NCBI GenBank assembly: GCA_000149265.1
Contig: CH002499.1
Location: forward strand, 3,716 to 67,715
Source of the DNA: Ciona savignyi
Lineage: Eukaryota > Chordata > Ascidiacea > Phlebobranchia > Cionidae
Direction: 5' to 3'
Length of the DNA: 64,000 nt
Numbering within the stretch: position 1 is the first letter of the stretch; the number at the start of each line of letters is the position of its first letter. The position numbers and the translations under genes were made by a program. Below are positions 1 through 11,794 of the stretch, in pieces. The notes below the pieces were generated by a model. The model saw only the letters and a program-made list of their open reading frames with translations. It made no database searches and had not been told where the DNA came from.

Positions 1-280
1 TTAATTTAAAGATGGCGCTTAAAACCCACAAGAAAATATTGGAAACAGATCTGGAACCAGAGTCAACAGCAGAATGTTTGGATGCAGGATACAAAATGAG
101 TTATTTTTGTAAATACTTTAACATGAAAACTGTATGTTTTTTATTGTGTCGAAATAGATTCTGTGAAATGTGCATTTTCCTACCCTCGTTGTTAATATTA
201 AATATTACATTGTGCATATTGCGAATTCAATTTCATGCTTACGGCGCTGTGTCGGACCGCCAGTTGAAGATGCCAGTTAG

Positions 281-570
281 GATAGGATAGGATATTCATG
301 TTTATCCCATGAATGGGAAAACCAAGGGTTTTAACACACGGCCAATCGTCAGATCACCTCGCGCCCACCGTCGGGCTACCGGAGCTATTGCAGTGTGTTG
401 TATATGAAAGACACGTTCCTTCAATTTGGTAGAACCCAATAATCCGCTGCTCAGGCAATGTCCGTAAAGTGCCTTGCTCAAGGACACAACCGACTAGCTA
501 GCGACCAGTTTCGCACCTGCAACCTTTCGATTGAAAGGCGACGCACTTAACCGGTAGACCAACCGGCCGG
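281..570 (-). repeat. SINE family A, near full-length copy
   Basis: Read on the minus strand, this copy starts with a tRNA-like head. An A-box-like GGTTAAGTGCG lies near 550 and a B-box-like stretch near 510-520. The element ends in a short simple repeat of the type TATCCTATCC near 281-292. The same unit recurs at about ten other places in the window, including 11601, 39873, 40587, 51583 and 59495. A tRNA-like head plus a simple-repeat tail is the usual build of a SINE. I did not match it to a named family. Confidence 0.8.
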
Positions 571-1095
571 ACGAATGTTAGAAACCTGCTGGTTTTTGTT
601 TTAGTACGGCTTTGTCGAATGTTGCTTGGATCAAGTAAAATTAATTGAGTTTAAACAAAACTGTGTATTAATTTGACTTAACGCTTACTACTCGGTATTT
701 TGATGCTTTCCGACAGCCGAGTATAAACCAAACGAAAATTGTATATTACTGGTAAGGAAATCGTACGCAAAATTAGACTGCAAACATATATTATTATTTC
801 CCCCCCCAAAAAACAGCTAAGTCTTATGTTCAATTATAATTTAGCTTTAGTGAGTGAGTAAGACCTAATGGCACGTGGGATAAAATTATACAGGGTGAAG
901 TCAAGTACGTATTCGGTTAGTCATGCACGGCATCAAGGTGGCGCACAGGTGTTTACTTCTCTCAACTAAGCGAACACGGTCCAGCTGAAAAACAAATCTC
1001 CTGTGCGTTGGTTGGTGAGTTGTGTGGACCAGGCCTTAAATTTAGCGGTTTAATTTTTAATCGAAGTATAGTGCAGTCGAAACCAAGGTAACTTA

Positions 1096-1195
1096 GCCCG
1101 TGTGGCCAAATGGTTACCGCGACCGATCCATATACCACTCTTATACAAAAAACGGTCCTAGTGACCAGCACATCATGGGTTCGAAAAAAAAAACA
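1096..1195 (+). repeat. SINE family B, short tRNA-like copy
   Basis: The copy begins with a Pol III A-box-like segment (TGGCCAAATGGTTACCGCG), then CGACCGATCCATATAC, and reaches a B-box-like GGGTTCGAA about 75 bases later, followed by a run of A. The same order of motifs returns at 3200, 5848, 58485-58721 and, in part, at 61317, 62617 and 62885. The compact size suggests a tRNA-head SINE or tRNA pseudogene family. Confidence 0.75.
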
Positions 1196-2781
1196 CGGTT
1201 TAGCTGGTAATTAACGGTGTAAACGGGGTCATTTAACAAATTTTCCATTCACGATGATAACACACCTTTTTTTGTGTTTTTCCAAATATTAAGTTCCATA
1301 AAATTTATTAAAAATTATACGATTTGTTAAATGTTTGACATAAATCAGATAAGCATTTTTGAAAATAGTCGGCCAGATTTTTGATTCATCAATAAATACA
1401 GAAAACCAACAATCTTTCGTGTATTATCTATAGGCCGACAATTATTTGATTTCAAGTTTCCAGTGTTCATATGAGGGTTAGGGTTAACCGATTTAGATGG
1501 GAAGTACAGTTATACTCGTGTTAAAATATTATTTGATAAAACTTAATAAAAAAAAGTTTGCAGAAATGACAATTGTAAACTCCAAATCTTATCACTCCTT
1601 ATTAAATATAATGCTGATTCATCAAATTTTCCAGTTTGACATATTCATCATTGCGATACTAAATACCCAAAATGCTTTCTACAGTAGGCTTACTCTATAT
1701 ACAAGGCAAATTCTTAGGAACTTTATGGGAAATCGCGAAGATCATATTTATTGACAGACCGAAATCGATTAAGTTTTTATTATTGACACTTGTTTTCCTA
1801 CCGGATCAGATAACGTACCATCTGTAATATGTTGGGCTCAAACAAGCTTGTGCAAACACTTACTTAAAACTGGTATCAAGATAAAAAAAATTCACACGCG
1901 CCTGTGCTGTTTTATTGTGAACACGAACCACTGTTTTCTTCACGGCCCTTTCAGTTCTTAAAATAAACAAAAATGTTCATAATAAAACAAAATCACGCAT
2001 AAACACATTTCTTCTATATATAATTGGCGTGTTGGTTAATATACACACTAAAACGCAAATGCCATAGCAGCCTATATTTAAATAAACCATTATTTTGCCA
2101 TCAATACCTGTACAATATTCAGCTGTCTAATCAACAACTGTTTTTCCACACCTAACAATAATAGTGTGTTTTAAAATGTTAACTTGCCACGTTCCTTTTT
2201 AGATTTGGTGTCGCACAACTGCCACCTGACGTGTATACTGTGTGAAATGCACAGGTGTCGATATTAATAGACGACGCTAAAAATATACAGAACAAAGCGA
2301 ATATAGCTGCATTCATATTAGAACGATTGCTCGCGAGTCCCAAACACTTGGAACTACGCATTCAATAACCGAGAACTTCGCCTTGACAATTAAACGTGAA
2401 CGAAAAGCGTCGCTTAATCAGGAGGAAACTGTGTAAAGCAAGGGTAGGCTAAATTATTCCGGTGGAAACGCGCTGATTGCTCCACATTAGCTTGTATTGC
2501 CACCAGCATGTATATGCTGGATATGGCGGCTCAGCTGGAGTGGCTATGAGTGGCACTGAAGAGGAGTCAGTATAACGCATATCGTCATGAACAACCTGTT
2601 GTGTAAACGAAAGACAACTCAAATGATACAGTAGCTTTGTATGTATTGTGTAAGGGTAATAGCGACATTAAGGAGTAAGTTTGTACAAACAGGTGTACGA
2701 CGCAGTTTCAGTGTTCTGTTAATCTAATTTGGTTTGTCTTAGCGAACAGAGGAGCTCAGGTAAAATTTTCGAAAACTAAGG

Positions 2782-5700
2782 ATGATAACCCGGAATCCGG
2801 ATACGAAGAGTGGCCATTTTTGTGATGTGTTAGTACTCTTGTACTGTGGAACCAACGGCGAGAATTCGCCTGAATTGTTGGGAAGCGATGAAAGTGAATT
2901 GGTTATCATAGCATGGCAGCTGCTGGATTTACAACTGAATCAGGTAAGCAAATAATTTTTACCTAAACGGTTTTCAATGCAACCTGTAATCGAATTATCG
3001 GGCGGTTTGTTTATTAAACCGGTGTTGTATGAGCAAATACTTCGGCTACTCTTTTTTTATATATCTTCGCACATGTAAGACGCGGTCACCCTAAAAGTTC
3101 GGAAACAACTGCACTGATAATAGAAGGGAAACTATGGTGTAGCTTTGGGAGGCCGCGTATATATATAAAGTGTATGGGGTTGGGGGTTAAAAGAACGGTT
3201 TTGTGGCCAAATGGTTAACGCGATCTATTCATATACCGCATGCAATTAAAAATTGGTCTCGGTGACTAGCCAGCCCATTAGGTGTTCTGAACCTGCTGCG
3301 AAAAAATATTTATTAAGTGCTGTTATTGTGTTGTATATATATAGACAGCTATATTCTGCAGACCGGTGATATCCACTACATATGTGTGCAAAGCGAGAGT
3401 GATAGCACACAGAAGAATAAGTGGAAAGAGATAACGGGGATCAGTGAAGGAGTTATCGCAAATGCACCGGTGTTTGCTGATGCGATACAACAGGTAAAAG
3501 AACAATCTTATTTAGATACTAAATATACTCTACGTAACCATTCGTGTATATTTGTTCTAAAATGGAATGTCGTATATAGAGTGCAGCGACGTTTTCTCTG
3601 TCGATTTTAGTGCATCGTTTCATTAGCTGGGTTCGATCAATAACTTCTATTTCAGTTTGAACATGCAATTCGCAACGAACTTAACGAAAAAGGCAGAACC
3701 TGTAGTTTTGCTTTGTGTACCGACGGCCAGGCGCATATTAGGCAAGTTCTTATGCCTACCTCGATTCGAGACAACACTCAGCTGCCGGAGTTCTGCTACA
3801 GGTAGATAGCCTTTAGTGTGTGGTTGGTTTGTCTTTTTAACGAGGATTGCTTCTTTAGCTTTTTCGACCTTAAAAAGGAATTTTCGCGTTGCTGTCCTGA
3901 TACGAGTCCTTCCAACGCCATGGACTGCGACTTTCAGAACTACACCTCAATCGAAGACATGTTGAACTGTATCCTTTTCTTTCTATGTATATTGGCCAAA
4001 AATGCATATAAAGACTGTAAAATAACACGTACCACCTGCCATCTTTATTCGTCGACTTGTTAAAAATTTTTAAATTTCTTATTTACGGTTTTTCTTTTTG
4101 CTTAACTTTTTATTCCTTAGCCATAAGTGCACCAGACCTACAGGTTAACGTTAAGGAGCACGACACATTCGGTGTGGACCACGTGAGGCGCATGAGTTCT
4201 GTGGTACAGTTGCTCATATCTACAAAATATGGTAAACGCACAACACATTAGATGATGGGTTTTTAAATTGTTGCTTCTTTGATTTGATTTGCAAGTGTGG
4301 TATAGTATATTCATGTTTTATACTCGTGAATGGGAAAATGCAAGGAGTATTATCATGCGGGCAGTCGTTAGATTACCTCTTGTCTGGTTATCGAAGGTAA
4401 TGCAGTATGGTATAAGGTTAAGACGTTCTTTTAGTTTTTGTATAAACGACTAATTCGGGTACCTATGATATGTCAATTTATGGGCCTGTTTCGACCATGA
4501 AACTATTTTTAGGTCATGTTTTTGTTGAGCCAGAAACGGTAACAGATCGACTGGAAACGGGGCCTTGGTAAGTTTCTTTAAGGTTTAAAAAACAAAATGT
4601 TTTACTATTAAACTGGCATGTTACGTTAACGCTGGACTGTGTGAGTTTAGTGGCTTGATCGCTTGAGGAGTAAGATTGTAACAGATTATCACGATTAAAG
4701 CAATCGAGTTTAAAAGGACTATGTAACGTTCGTATAACGCAAGTAATCTTCAGATTACCTCGTGTTCATAATCGGGTTCCCAGAGCTGTTGTAGTGTGTT
4801 GTGTACTGTTAACTTTTAGTTTTTGAGTGATCTCTTTAAATCCATTAAACTGAGGAAATGTTCGTTATAAACACTGCCCAAGGACACATCGCGCAGAAAG
4901 TTGTCAAGGTGTAGATTAAATCCTGTACCTGAACCACCGGAGTTATTCTTTAAGGGCTAATACCTGAACTGGACTTTGTGTACCCTTTAAAGCACGGTGA
5001 CTATGATCACTACACCGGCTTGCTTATCTACAATGCCGACAAACCTACATTGTTGTAGCTTAATACCAAAAAACAGCTGAAAAATACGCTTCATGTGCCT
5101 TCGACCTCATACACTAACACATACTCTTTTCAGTATGACTTCCGAACTTATAAACGACAACACTGTAGTTCGGGCAAGGGGTTTACCGTGGCAGGCATCC
5201 GACCACGACGTCGCAAGGTTTTTCAAGGGTTTAAACATACCAAGGTACGGATTGCGAATTTCACGCGTGTACATCAGTGACGTGTTGTTATATAAGCAGT
5301 AATTGTTGTTTTAAGTAACCGGAGATTCACCTAAGTACCCTGTTATGATTGTATGTTATACGTTTTACATGAGCAGCTGCATTCGTGTTGTTTTAAAGTA
5401 ACTAGATGACTTATTTGCAACGCCCCACTTATAGATATATGACAAACACGTTTGATGTTATTTTCTCTAAATATATAGGCATTGTATACTGTGGTGTACG
5501 GTTTTTAAGTTCATTCTTTTTATTTTTATTTTGCACTCCACTGCTCTTTGGTTTTTGGTTGGTGCTGGTGTCTACGTCATGTCACGTGGTTTTGGTTCGG
5601 TGCTGCCATTGGTGGTTGAATTTTCAAACACACAATTGTGGGGAATGCTCGTCGGTGATTGGTTGGTGCAGAGGTGGGGCAGCTTTAGTGTTGAACCCGC

Positions 5701-8700
5701 AGGGGCGGCGGAACGGAGAGGCACTGGTTCGATTCGAAAATTCACAACAACGGGATCTCGCGCTGCTTCGCCACAAACACCATATGGGCAATAGATACAT
5801 TGAGGTACAATTAACCCTTTTTGTCATTTTAGTAATTCCTTTTCTCGTACGATCGTGTGGCAGAATATTGAACGCGACCGATACATATACGAACTCCAAA
5901 ACAAAAACAGTCTTAGTGACGAATCCATAATGGGGTCGATACCTGGATTCGTTAAAATTATTTTGTTCCGACATTATTGCACATTTACTCGACGTGAGTA
6001 GGCATGTGAGCTCTCTACACGCGCTCATGACCATACTAGCGAGCGTTGCGTAAAGTCGAGGCCTGCGCGAGAGCTGTATGCAAACCGCGCCAGGTCCTCG
6101 GACGCCGTACACGGTTTACGTCCACGACTTCAGATTATCCCTTAACAATGAGTTGGGGTCGTATAACACATCAAACAGCGGCTTATGATGGCTGTCGAGC
6201 GACGCTGATCAAGGAAACGTGATTCATTGTGCGTTTCCGAAACACAGATAGAGGCGCATTGATGGCAACATCTCGCCACCACGTCACACGCTCTGCATCG
6301 GCCCTAGTTCTAAGAACTAAATTCCGATATTCGTATTACAGTACTGTGCAATACTAGTTCCGCTATAGCCACGTAGTTATGGCTTGCTGTGAGGCTGTCT
6401 AAAGTATTAGGTACGTTGTGGCGAGAGCTTTAGAATCTAAATCGGTAAAGTGATATATATATGTAAGACGTTTATTTATGCACAGGTGTACAGAGCGACA
6501 AGCGATGAGTTTCTTAAAGTTGCAGCAGGTTCGTTTCAGTTAGTAAAACCATAATCTTTACAGACTGCCGGTAAGTTTTCATTCTCTTATGGGAGGGCGT
6601 AATACAGGCATATGGAGATTGTATTAAGTAGACTCGACAAAAAATATACTCCTAGGTATAATCTTTTTATCTGGACGTTTCGAAATATAATCAAAGTCCA
6701 TTCTAATACAACAACATCGACTAATCTGGTAAATATTAGAATTTAAATTACACTTCCACACGTCCATATTATAAAAGCCGTGTTTCGTATACGAATTGCA
6801 TACAATAAGATGTTGCTTATAGTTTAGTATTACTATTTTTCCTATGAATCAGTCCAAAAGTTTTGAATTATTTATGAAGTCAGCACAGTAAAATGCTGTT
6901 TACAAGCTGCCTGTGTGTTTAATCGAGCTAATTTCGTATATTTCCAAATAAAAATTATATGGAAATTGAATAAATACAAAGCCAAAATTTGTAAAATTTG
7001 TTTTGGCTTTGTACTTATCCAAGATTTGTTTATCTTCCATCGCATCAAAGGATTATTGAATTCAATTTCTAAAAACACCAATGGAAATCGTATGTTATTA
7101 GATCTTTTCGTGTTGGGTGGGGTTACTTATATATTCTCCATACTACAGGTTCGTCTTGTGAAGCAATCCACTTTCTGTCTAAAGAAGGAGAGGCAATAGT
7201 GCGCATGCGCGGTCTGCCTTTCACTGCTGTAGCTCGAGACATTGTAAGTTTTAACCTTAGAAAGTGTTTTATCTAAATTAACTTTCAAGCCAAAATTTCA
7301 CGGAACTGTAGGTAAACGGTAAATGTAAACTTAACAAGCTAAAATAAATGGTAGATGACAAAGGACCGTAAACACGCCATTTTCTTTAATTGCACCACAA
7401 TTGATCGTTAACTAGTTGACCTTTTAAATGGTATACGTGCCAAGGCGTATCACAATTAAATTACGTGCACGATATATATAATGAGATTTGCATAAACTTA
7501 GCGATTAAACTGTGCTTACTCGGTGCAGCTTTGCAGTATTACTTTAAGCGAAATTGCATAATCCCAAATGATACAAACACCAGTAAATGGTGACAGGCAA
7601 TTCAAAGGACCTCCGTAAAATTCGCTGTACGAAAGTGCAATGTTGGCTGTACTTTTTAACATCCCGTATTAAACAGGTTGATTTTTTTGGTGACGATATA
7701 CCAGTAGCCCACGACGAAGGAGGAATACTGTTGGTGAAGTACGCTGACGGACGTCCAACTGGTGACGCATTTGTGTTATTCTCAAGTGAACAGGTTAATC
7801 ACCATTTCGCATTAAGACTTGCATGCGTTCGTGTAAGATATCGTGTGTAATATAGATGATGTAGCTTGTCTATACGTTTCTAATACGCACGATCGTGGCT
7901 TTATATTAATGAAGTTGTAATGAGTGAATGTATACGGTATGATTGTGCAATTAGATTTTAATAATTCACAGCAAGCTCTAATTAAATCACATTATCAGGG
8001 CAATTTTTCCTAGAAGATATTTTAACATATGGTATAATGACTTGTATTACTCCTAGATCGCAGTCGCTGCTTTGAACAAGCATAAACTGACGCTCGGTAA
8101 ACGATACGTCGAGATTTTCAAGAGCACAGCTGCCGAGGTCCAACAGGTAGGCGGTGGTTTGTTGGCCATTTAGAGAGTAATCTTGTGTATAACCTAATTA
8201 GCCGAGGTTGATTTAATCGCAGTCTTGTCTTTCTACTTGATTTGTTTCGACGGAGAGCATAATATGTGATTGTTCACGACTTGTTTAGACTTTAAAACTT
8301 TTACGCCCCAGGGCAAGTTTTATCAGTGCGCAACTTTCTTGATTACTACATTCGGTAACAGCGTCCGTACATTTAGGTAACTGCCATCTAGACTAGAGGT
8401 AAAGGATCGCTTTGTTTTCGCAAACATGTTAAATGTGAAAAAGGCCAATCGAAAATATAAGGGCAAGTGGATTTTAAGATCAGTTATACCAAATTAATAC
8501 GGTGTATATATGCTTTAGGGTGTATCTAAGGTGTTTGGTGTTTTATGCTAGTGTTTGGTGTTTAATTAACGTAACAAAAATCAGCTTAGTTAATAACATC
8601 GTTTTGTTTGGACTTAATAAAGCTTGGTGATCTAATACTTTGAAAGTAAGTTACAAAAATTTTCAATTTATGTCATTGCTTCCTTTTAAATTTACATCTA

Positions 8701-11184
8701 AATGTTGCTGTAATAAACAAACACGGTTTTGTGTTGCTCCGTGCATGTGTGTTTTCTGTATCTTTTTGCTCATAACTGTACATTGGTGACATATATTGCT
8801 GCTGGAAAAATAAAGCCGAAGGTGATATCAATTCATACAACAAGGCGGTGGATGTAAGAGCATCCGATGTTTATCTGATATCGGTGTCCAAGTTGTGTAC
8901 TCAACTGTCGAAATGTCAGCTTTTTGTGTTATGTAAGTGATGAATTTTGCAGGTTCTAAGCCGCCATATGACGAGTCCAATCATACCAACAATGCCCGCC
9001 CCAGCAATGCCACTGTCCTTTGTAGCAGGTGGACATCATATGTTTGGCCCACAGATTATACCACCTCAACAACAGGCGGTCCCGATCGGTTCTGTACGAA
9101 ACTGCATTCGGTAGGTTTGAGAAATAATATTATTTTTGTACAAGTAGATTTACTGTTCCAAAGTGACCTCGTGAATTTGTGATATACTTTTCTACCTACT
9201 TGTTGTCAATGTATGGGCCTTTATACGTGGTCAGCTGCTGTGAGATATCCGGGGATAATATAAAAAATAATCAAACCTTACTACAGGCTGCGAGGGATGC
9301 CGTATTCCGCCACAGTCGAGGATATCACATTGTTCTTGGGTGATTTGGCTTGCTGTATACTACCCCATGGGATCCACATGGTTTTAAATCAACAAGTAAG
9401 TCCCGAATACACCACCACCGTGTAAACAACAGTGATCACGGAATTCCTTTTAAATAGGGTCGACCATCCGGTGACGCATTCATTCAACTGTCATCGGTGG
9501 AAAAATGCAGCATGGCCGCCCTCGATGTGAGTAAGGGCGGTTGCCATAAGAAACACATGGGCGAGAGGTACGTTGAGGTGTTCCAGTGTTCTGGTGACGA
9601 AATGAATATGGTGCTTATGGGTGGAACGCTCAATCGTAACGGCATGCTACCTCCTCCGGGAATGGGTGAGTGGATTATTGTTGACTATTGTAGACAACTA
9701 ACATTTTAAATGGAAGTGTTGTTGTCGCCCCTGTTGCTAATATATCCGATCAGGCTGTTTTAGTTGTACAATTGTACATATCGTTATTTTTTGGTTTAAT
9801 ATAATGCGTTTACCCGTGCATGTACCTTGGTCAACTTATAATAACACTATTAGTAGCCTGTTCTGTATGTTATGTTAAAATTCCGAGTTAACTCGCTTCT
9901 AACCATTGGGACGTTTAAATATATAAACCACACTGGTCGCCTTTTAACCATTGAGACTTATAAATATAAACCACACGCCTTTTAACCGTTATTTTTATTC
10001 TCAGAGCCAATGCCTGCGCCCCCGGTATCGGTACCCGCGACATTCCCCGCACATCCTGCCCCCGTGTCGGCCCCATTTATCCTCCAGACTCCGCACGGGG
10101 CGCTATTAATGCACTCGCCCCTACCACAGTCGCATGGCATCCAGCCAACACATCCCATTGAGATCATACATCCGCATACTCTCTTCGCGGCAGCGCCAAG
10201 AACGATCTACCAGCAGGTAAGCTCCGAAACACAATATCCCCGTAAACCAAGCCAATAGTTGTGCATCATTTTGAGGTGACATTTCACCGAGATATACGCT
10301 TCTGTTTGTGTGATGGAACTGATTCTCGTAGCGTAATATCTCACGCGCTTGGTATTGGGTATATCAGAATATTCGGTGTCAGTTTACATTTTCGATTTTC
10401 GTTGACAGCCAGCGTACTTGCCGTACACGCCGTATCTCCCCACACCACCTGTGTCACCAACCACTCCGCCAGCAATGCCAATCCAACAAGCCAACCAACC
10501 GCCGATCCCGGTCCAAGGCAGCGGAATCCAAGTCCGAATGCAGGGAATGCCCTTTAACGCAGGAGTGACCGACATTTTGAGCTTTTTCAAAGGATTTAAC
10601 GTAAGTCGAGTGTAAAGTTTTACGAGTGGTATAATTATACAGCGCCTATCCGCTCGTTTCCGTACGTATACTGTGTTATTACGTCAACGCCTATTGGACA
10701 CGTTTACACAAGGCTCATTCTAAATCGCTCGGGGCACATCCAACACAGAAATAATCGCGTTTTGTACCGTGGTGTGCCCGCACCGCAAATAGTAGAGGCG
10801 ATGTAAACCATTTGTACTTCTGAATATAAATAAAGTTTTTTTCGGTCAGCCGGAAACCTAATTTTAAAACCTCTTATTAAGGTTATCGGATTCAATTATT
10901 ATGCTATGTTTTAATCAATCCGGAATTACAGGTTTTTATGACTGGCGGCCTCAATACTTTCGTGGTGTAACCGACCTATCAGCTTATCGTATCGAATTTC
11001 AACAAAGGTTTACTTTTTCACACAGATTACATCGGAATCGGTGAAACTGCTGTACAATGACAAATTGCGTCCGACCGGTGAAGCGCTGGTGACATTTCCT
11101 AGTCTCGAAGACAGCCATCGGGCGGTCGTGGAAAACAACAGGAAAATGATGGGGAGTCGGTACATAGAACTGCTCCTGATTTAA
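2782..11184 (+). CDS. ESRP: ESRP/Fusilli epithelial splicing regulator, 18 exons
   Basis: This is an RNA-binding protein that binds GU-rich sites and controls epithelial alternative splicing. Coding exons: 2782-2943, 3362-3493, 3656-3801, 3859-3968, 4121-4231, 4513-4567, 5134-5244, 5672-5804, 6486-6528, 7149-7243, 7677-7793, 8057-8146, 8953-9110, 9287-9395, 9458-9665, 10005-10216, 10409-10600, 11026-11184. All phases agree and give 780 residues, against about 680-730 in vertebrates. The start is the first ATG in frame with the conserved N-terminal domain ([12 protein letters not shown]). That domain, about residues 15-235, is RNase H-like in the family. Three qRRMs follow (RARGLPW, RMRGLPF, RLRGMPY), then a Pro-rich linker and a fourth RRM-like unit. 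All borders are GT/AG; the exon 4 (GTATCC) and exon 9 (GTTCGT) donors are weak. The likely poly(A) signal is at 11552. The family call is secure; ESRP1 versus ESRP2 does not apply to a tunicate single gene. Confidence 0.95.
3200..3308 (+). repeat. SINE family B copy in ESRP intron 1
   Basis: TGTGGCCAAATGGTTAACGC at 3202 matches the A-box end of family B. The middle (CATATACCGC, then a GGTCTCGGTGACTAG-like part) and an A-rich end near 3300-3308 match the rest of the unit. It lies about 50 bases upstream of the acceptor of ESRP exon 2. Confidence 0.65.
4305..4460 (-). repeat. Diverged SINE family A fragment in ESRP intron 5
   Basis: The tail part (ATATTCATGTTTTATACTCG) and the following GTGAATGGGAAAATGCAAGG match family A. 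The head end is missing or too diverged to follow. Confidence 0.55.
4745..4945 (-). repeat. Truncated SINE family A fragment in ESRP intron 6
   Basis: The segment carries the middle of family A (AGATTACCTCGTGTTCATAA, GTTGTAGTGTGTTGTGTACT) and diverged head material, but lacks the simple-repeat tail. It sits in the intron before the exon that opens qRRM1. Confidence 0.5.
5134..9665 (+). other. ESRP: ESRP exons encoding qRRM1-qRRM3
   Basis: qRRM1 spans about residues 244-325 (from [12 protein letters not shown] to NRYIEVY), qRRM2 about 351-430 (from [12 protein letters not shown] to KRYVEIF) and qRRM3 about 484-570 (from [12 protein letters not shown] to ERYVEVF). Each shows the RGLP/RGMP strand and the GRPTGDAF-like or GRRNGEAL-like loop typical of hnRNP F/H-type quasi-RRMs. 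The linker after qRRM2 (exon at 8953) is rich in Pro and Met. The exon at 9458-9665 carries about five residues (VSKGG) that human ESRP lacks at this place. They are encoded by a stretch resembling a 5' splice site (9527-9540). Confidence 0.9.
5848..5945 (+). repeat. SINE family B copy in ESRP intron 8
   Basis: GATCGTGTGGCAGAATATTG, then AACGCGACCGATACATATAC and a TCTTAGTGACGAATCC segment, follow the order seen in family B. It lies about 45 bases downstream of the exon 8 donor. Two longer open frames that cross this area are not coding. Confidence 0.6.
10005..11184 (+). other. ESRP: ESRP C-terminal Pro-rich linker and fourth RRM-like unit
   Basis: The exon at 10005-10216 and the first part of 10409-10600 encode a Pro/His-rich linker (about residues 594-705). 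The end of 10409-10600 and all of 11026-11184 encode a unit with an RRM-like outline: [20 protein letters not shown], then an [10 protein letters not shown] loop-strand, and GSRYIELL at the end, just before the TAA at 11182. Vertebrate ESRPs keep the first half of this unit, but their usual isoforms end soon after it (recalled, not checked). Here the fold looks complete. Confidence 0.75.
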
Positions 11185-11551
11185 CTAAATGTGCAATTGT
11201 GACTCGGCTTTAGTATACATTCTACGATCCGCGACTTTTTAAATTGCGTGTCGCGCGGTTTTGTTCGACTTTTAAAATTATTTTAACTTGCGGCGACTAG
11301 CAAGACTCGGTGCGATCAACTATTTATTTTCTCTCGTAACGACGAAGCGCAAGTGTTTACGTCACCGCTTCGCGTCCAGACGTGTCCACGTGTGCCATGC
11401 ATGATGTACATACATAGCGTAATATGCAATTTCATTGCAACCAAAGTGTCTTACGTTTCTTTTTACCGTGTATTATTGTTCTTCTGTATATTCATTCCAA
11501 GCGCGTAGATAAGTTATTCCGTTTTCTGGTTTTCCACTCCGTAAGTAGAGC

Positions 11552-11557
11552 AATAAA
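11552..11557 (+). terminator. Likely ESRP polyadenylation signal
   Basis: A canonical AATAAA lies 368 bases downstream of the ESRP stop codon and just before a SINE. It is the first perfect hexamer I see after the stop. Cleavage would be expected 10-30 bases further on. Confidence 0.6.
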
Positions 11558-11600
11558 TGAACGGAAAAACTGACCGTTTTCTTGTGTTTCCTTCCGTAAG

Positions 11601-11794
11601 TAGGATATTCATGTTATCCCTGTGAGTGGGAAAACGCAAGGGGCGATTACTCGCACATTGAAGTTATTGCATTGTTCTATAAATGATACCTTCTTTGCTA
11701 AGTGCCTTAGTCAATGACACAACCGATTAGCTAATGCCCAGTTTCAAACCTTCAACCGAAAAGCCGACACACTAAACCACCAAGCTAGTCGGTC
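11601..11794 (-). repeat. SINE family A copy, internally shortened
   Basis: The tail begins TAGGATATTCATGTTATCCC at 11601, and the head (AAGCCGACACACTAAACCAC) closes near 11794. The central part is shorter than in the copy at 281-570. Confidence 0.7.

Larger units (their letters stand above)
1..2781. other. Region upstream of ESRP, no confident gene
   Basis: This stretch holds no coding region I can support. It contains a family A SINE (281-570), a family B SINE (1096-1195), a two-unit telomere-like motif (GGGTTAGGGTTAA near 1477) and a homopolymer C run near 800. The part just before 2782 is probably the ESRP promoter and 5' leader, but no TATA box or start site can be assigned. A short open frame at the window start (from base 12) could be the last visible exon of a gene outside the window, but nothing supports it. 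Confidence 0.6.

Noticed and set aside
12-290. 92-residue open frame at the left edge
   Set aside because: The first 30 residues look protein-like, but the rest is AT-rich read-through that ends in a SINE tail. No family is recognised, and an exon border cannot be proven without upstream sequence.
1096-1195. Functional tRNA gene
   Set aside because: A- and B-box-like parts exist, but I cannot close acceptor and anticodon stems. The many diverged copies fit a SINE or pseudogene better.
2179-2361. Minus-strand frame with a signal-peptide-like start (MNAAIFALFCIFLASSINID)
   Set aside because: It is only 60 residues, with no supporting splice site or homologue, and lies in the probable ESRP upstream region. 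Hydrophobic stretches arise easily by chance in AT-rich DNA.
5406-6112. Two long overlapping frames on both strands across ESRP exon 8
   Set aside because: They are shadows of the true exon (5672-5804) extended through introns and a SINE B copy.
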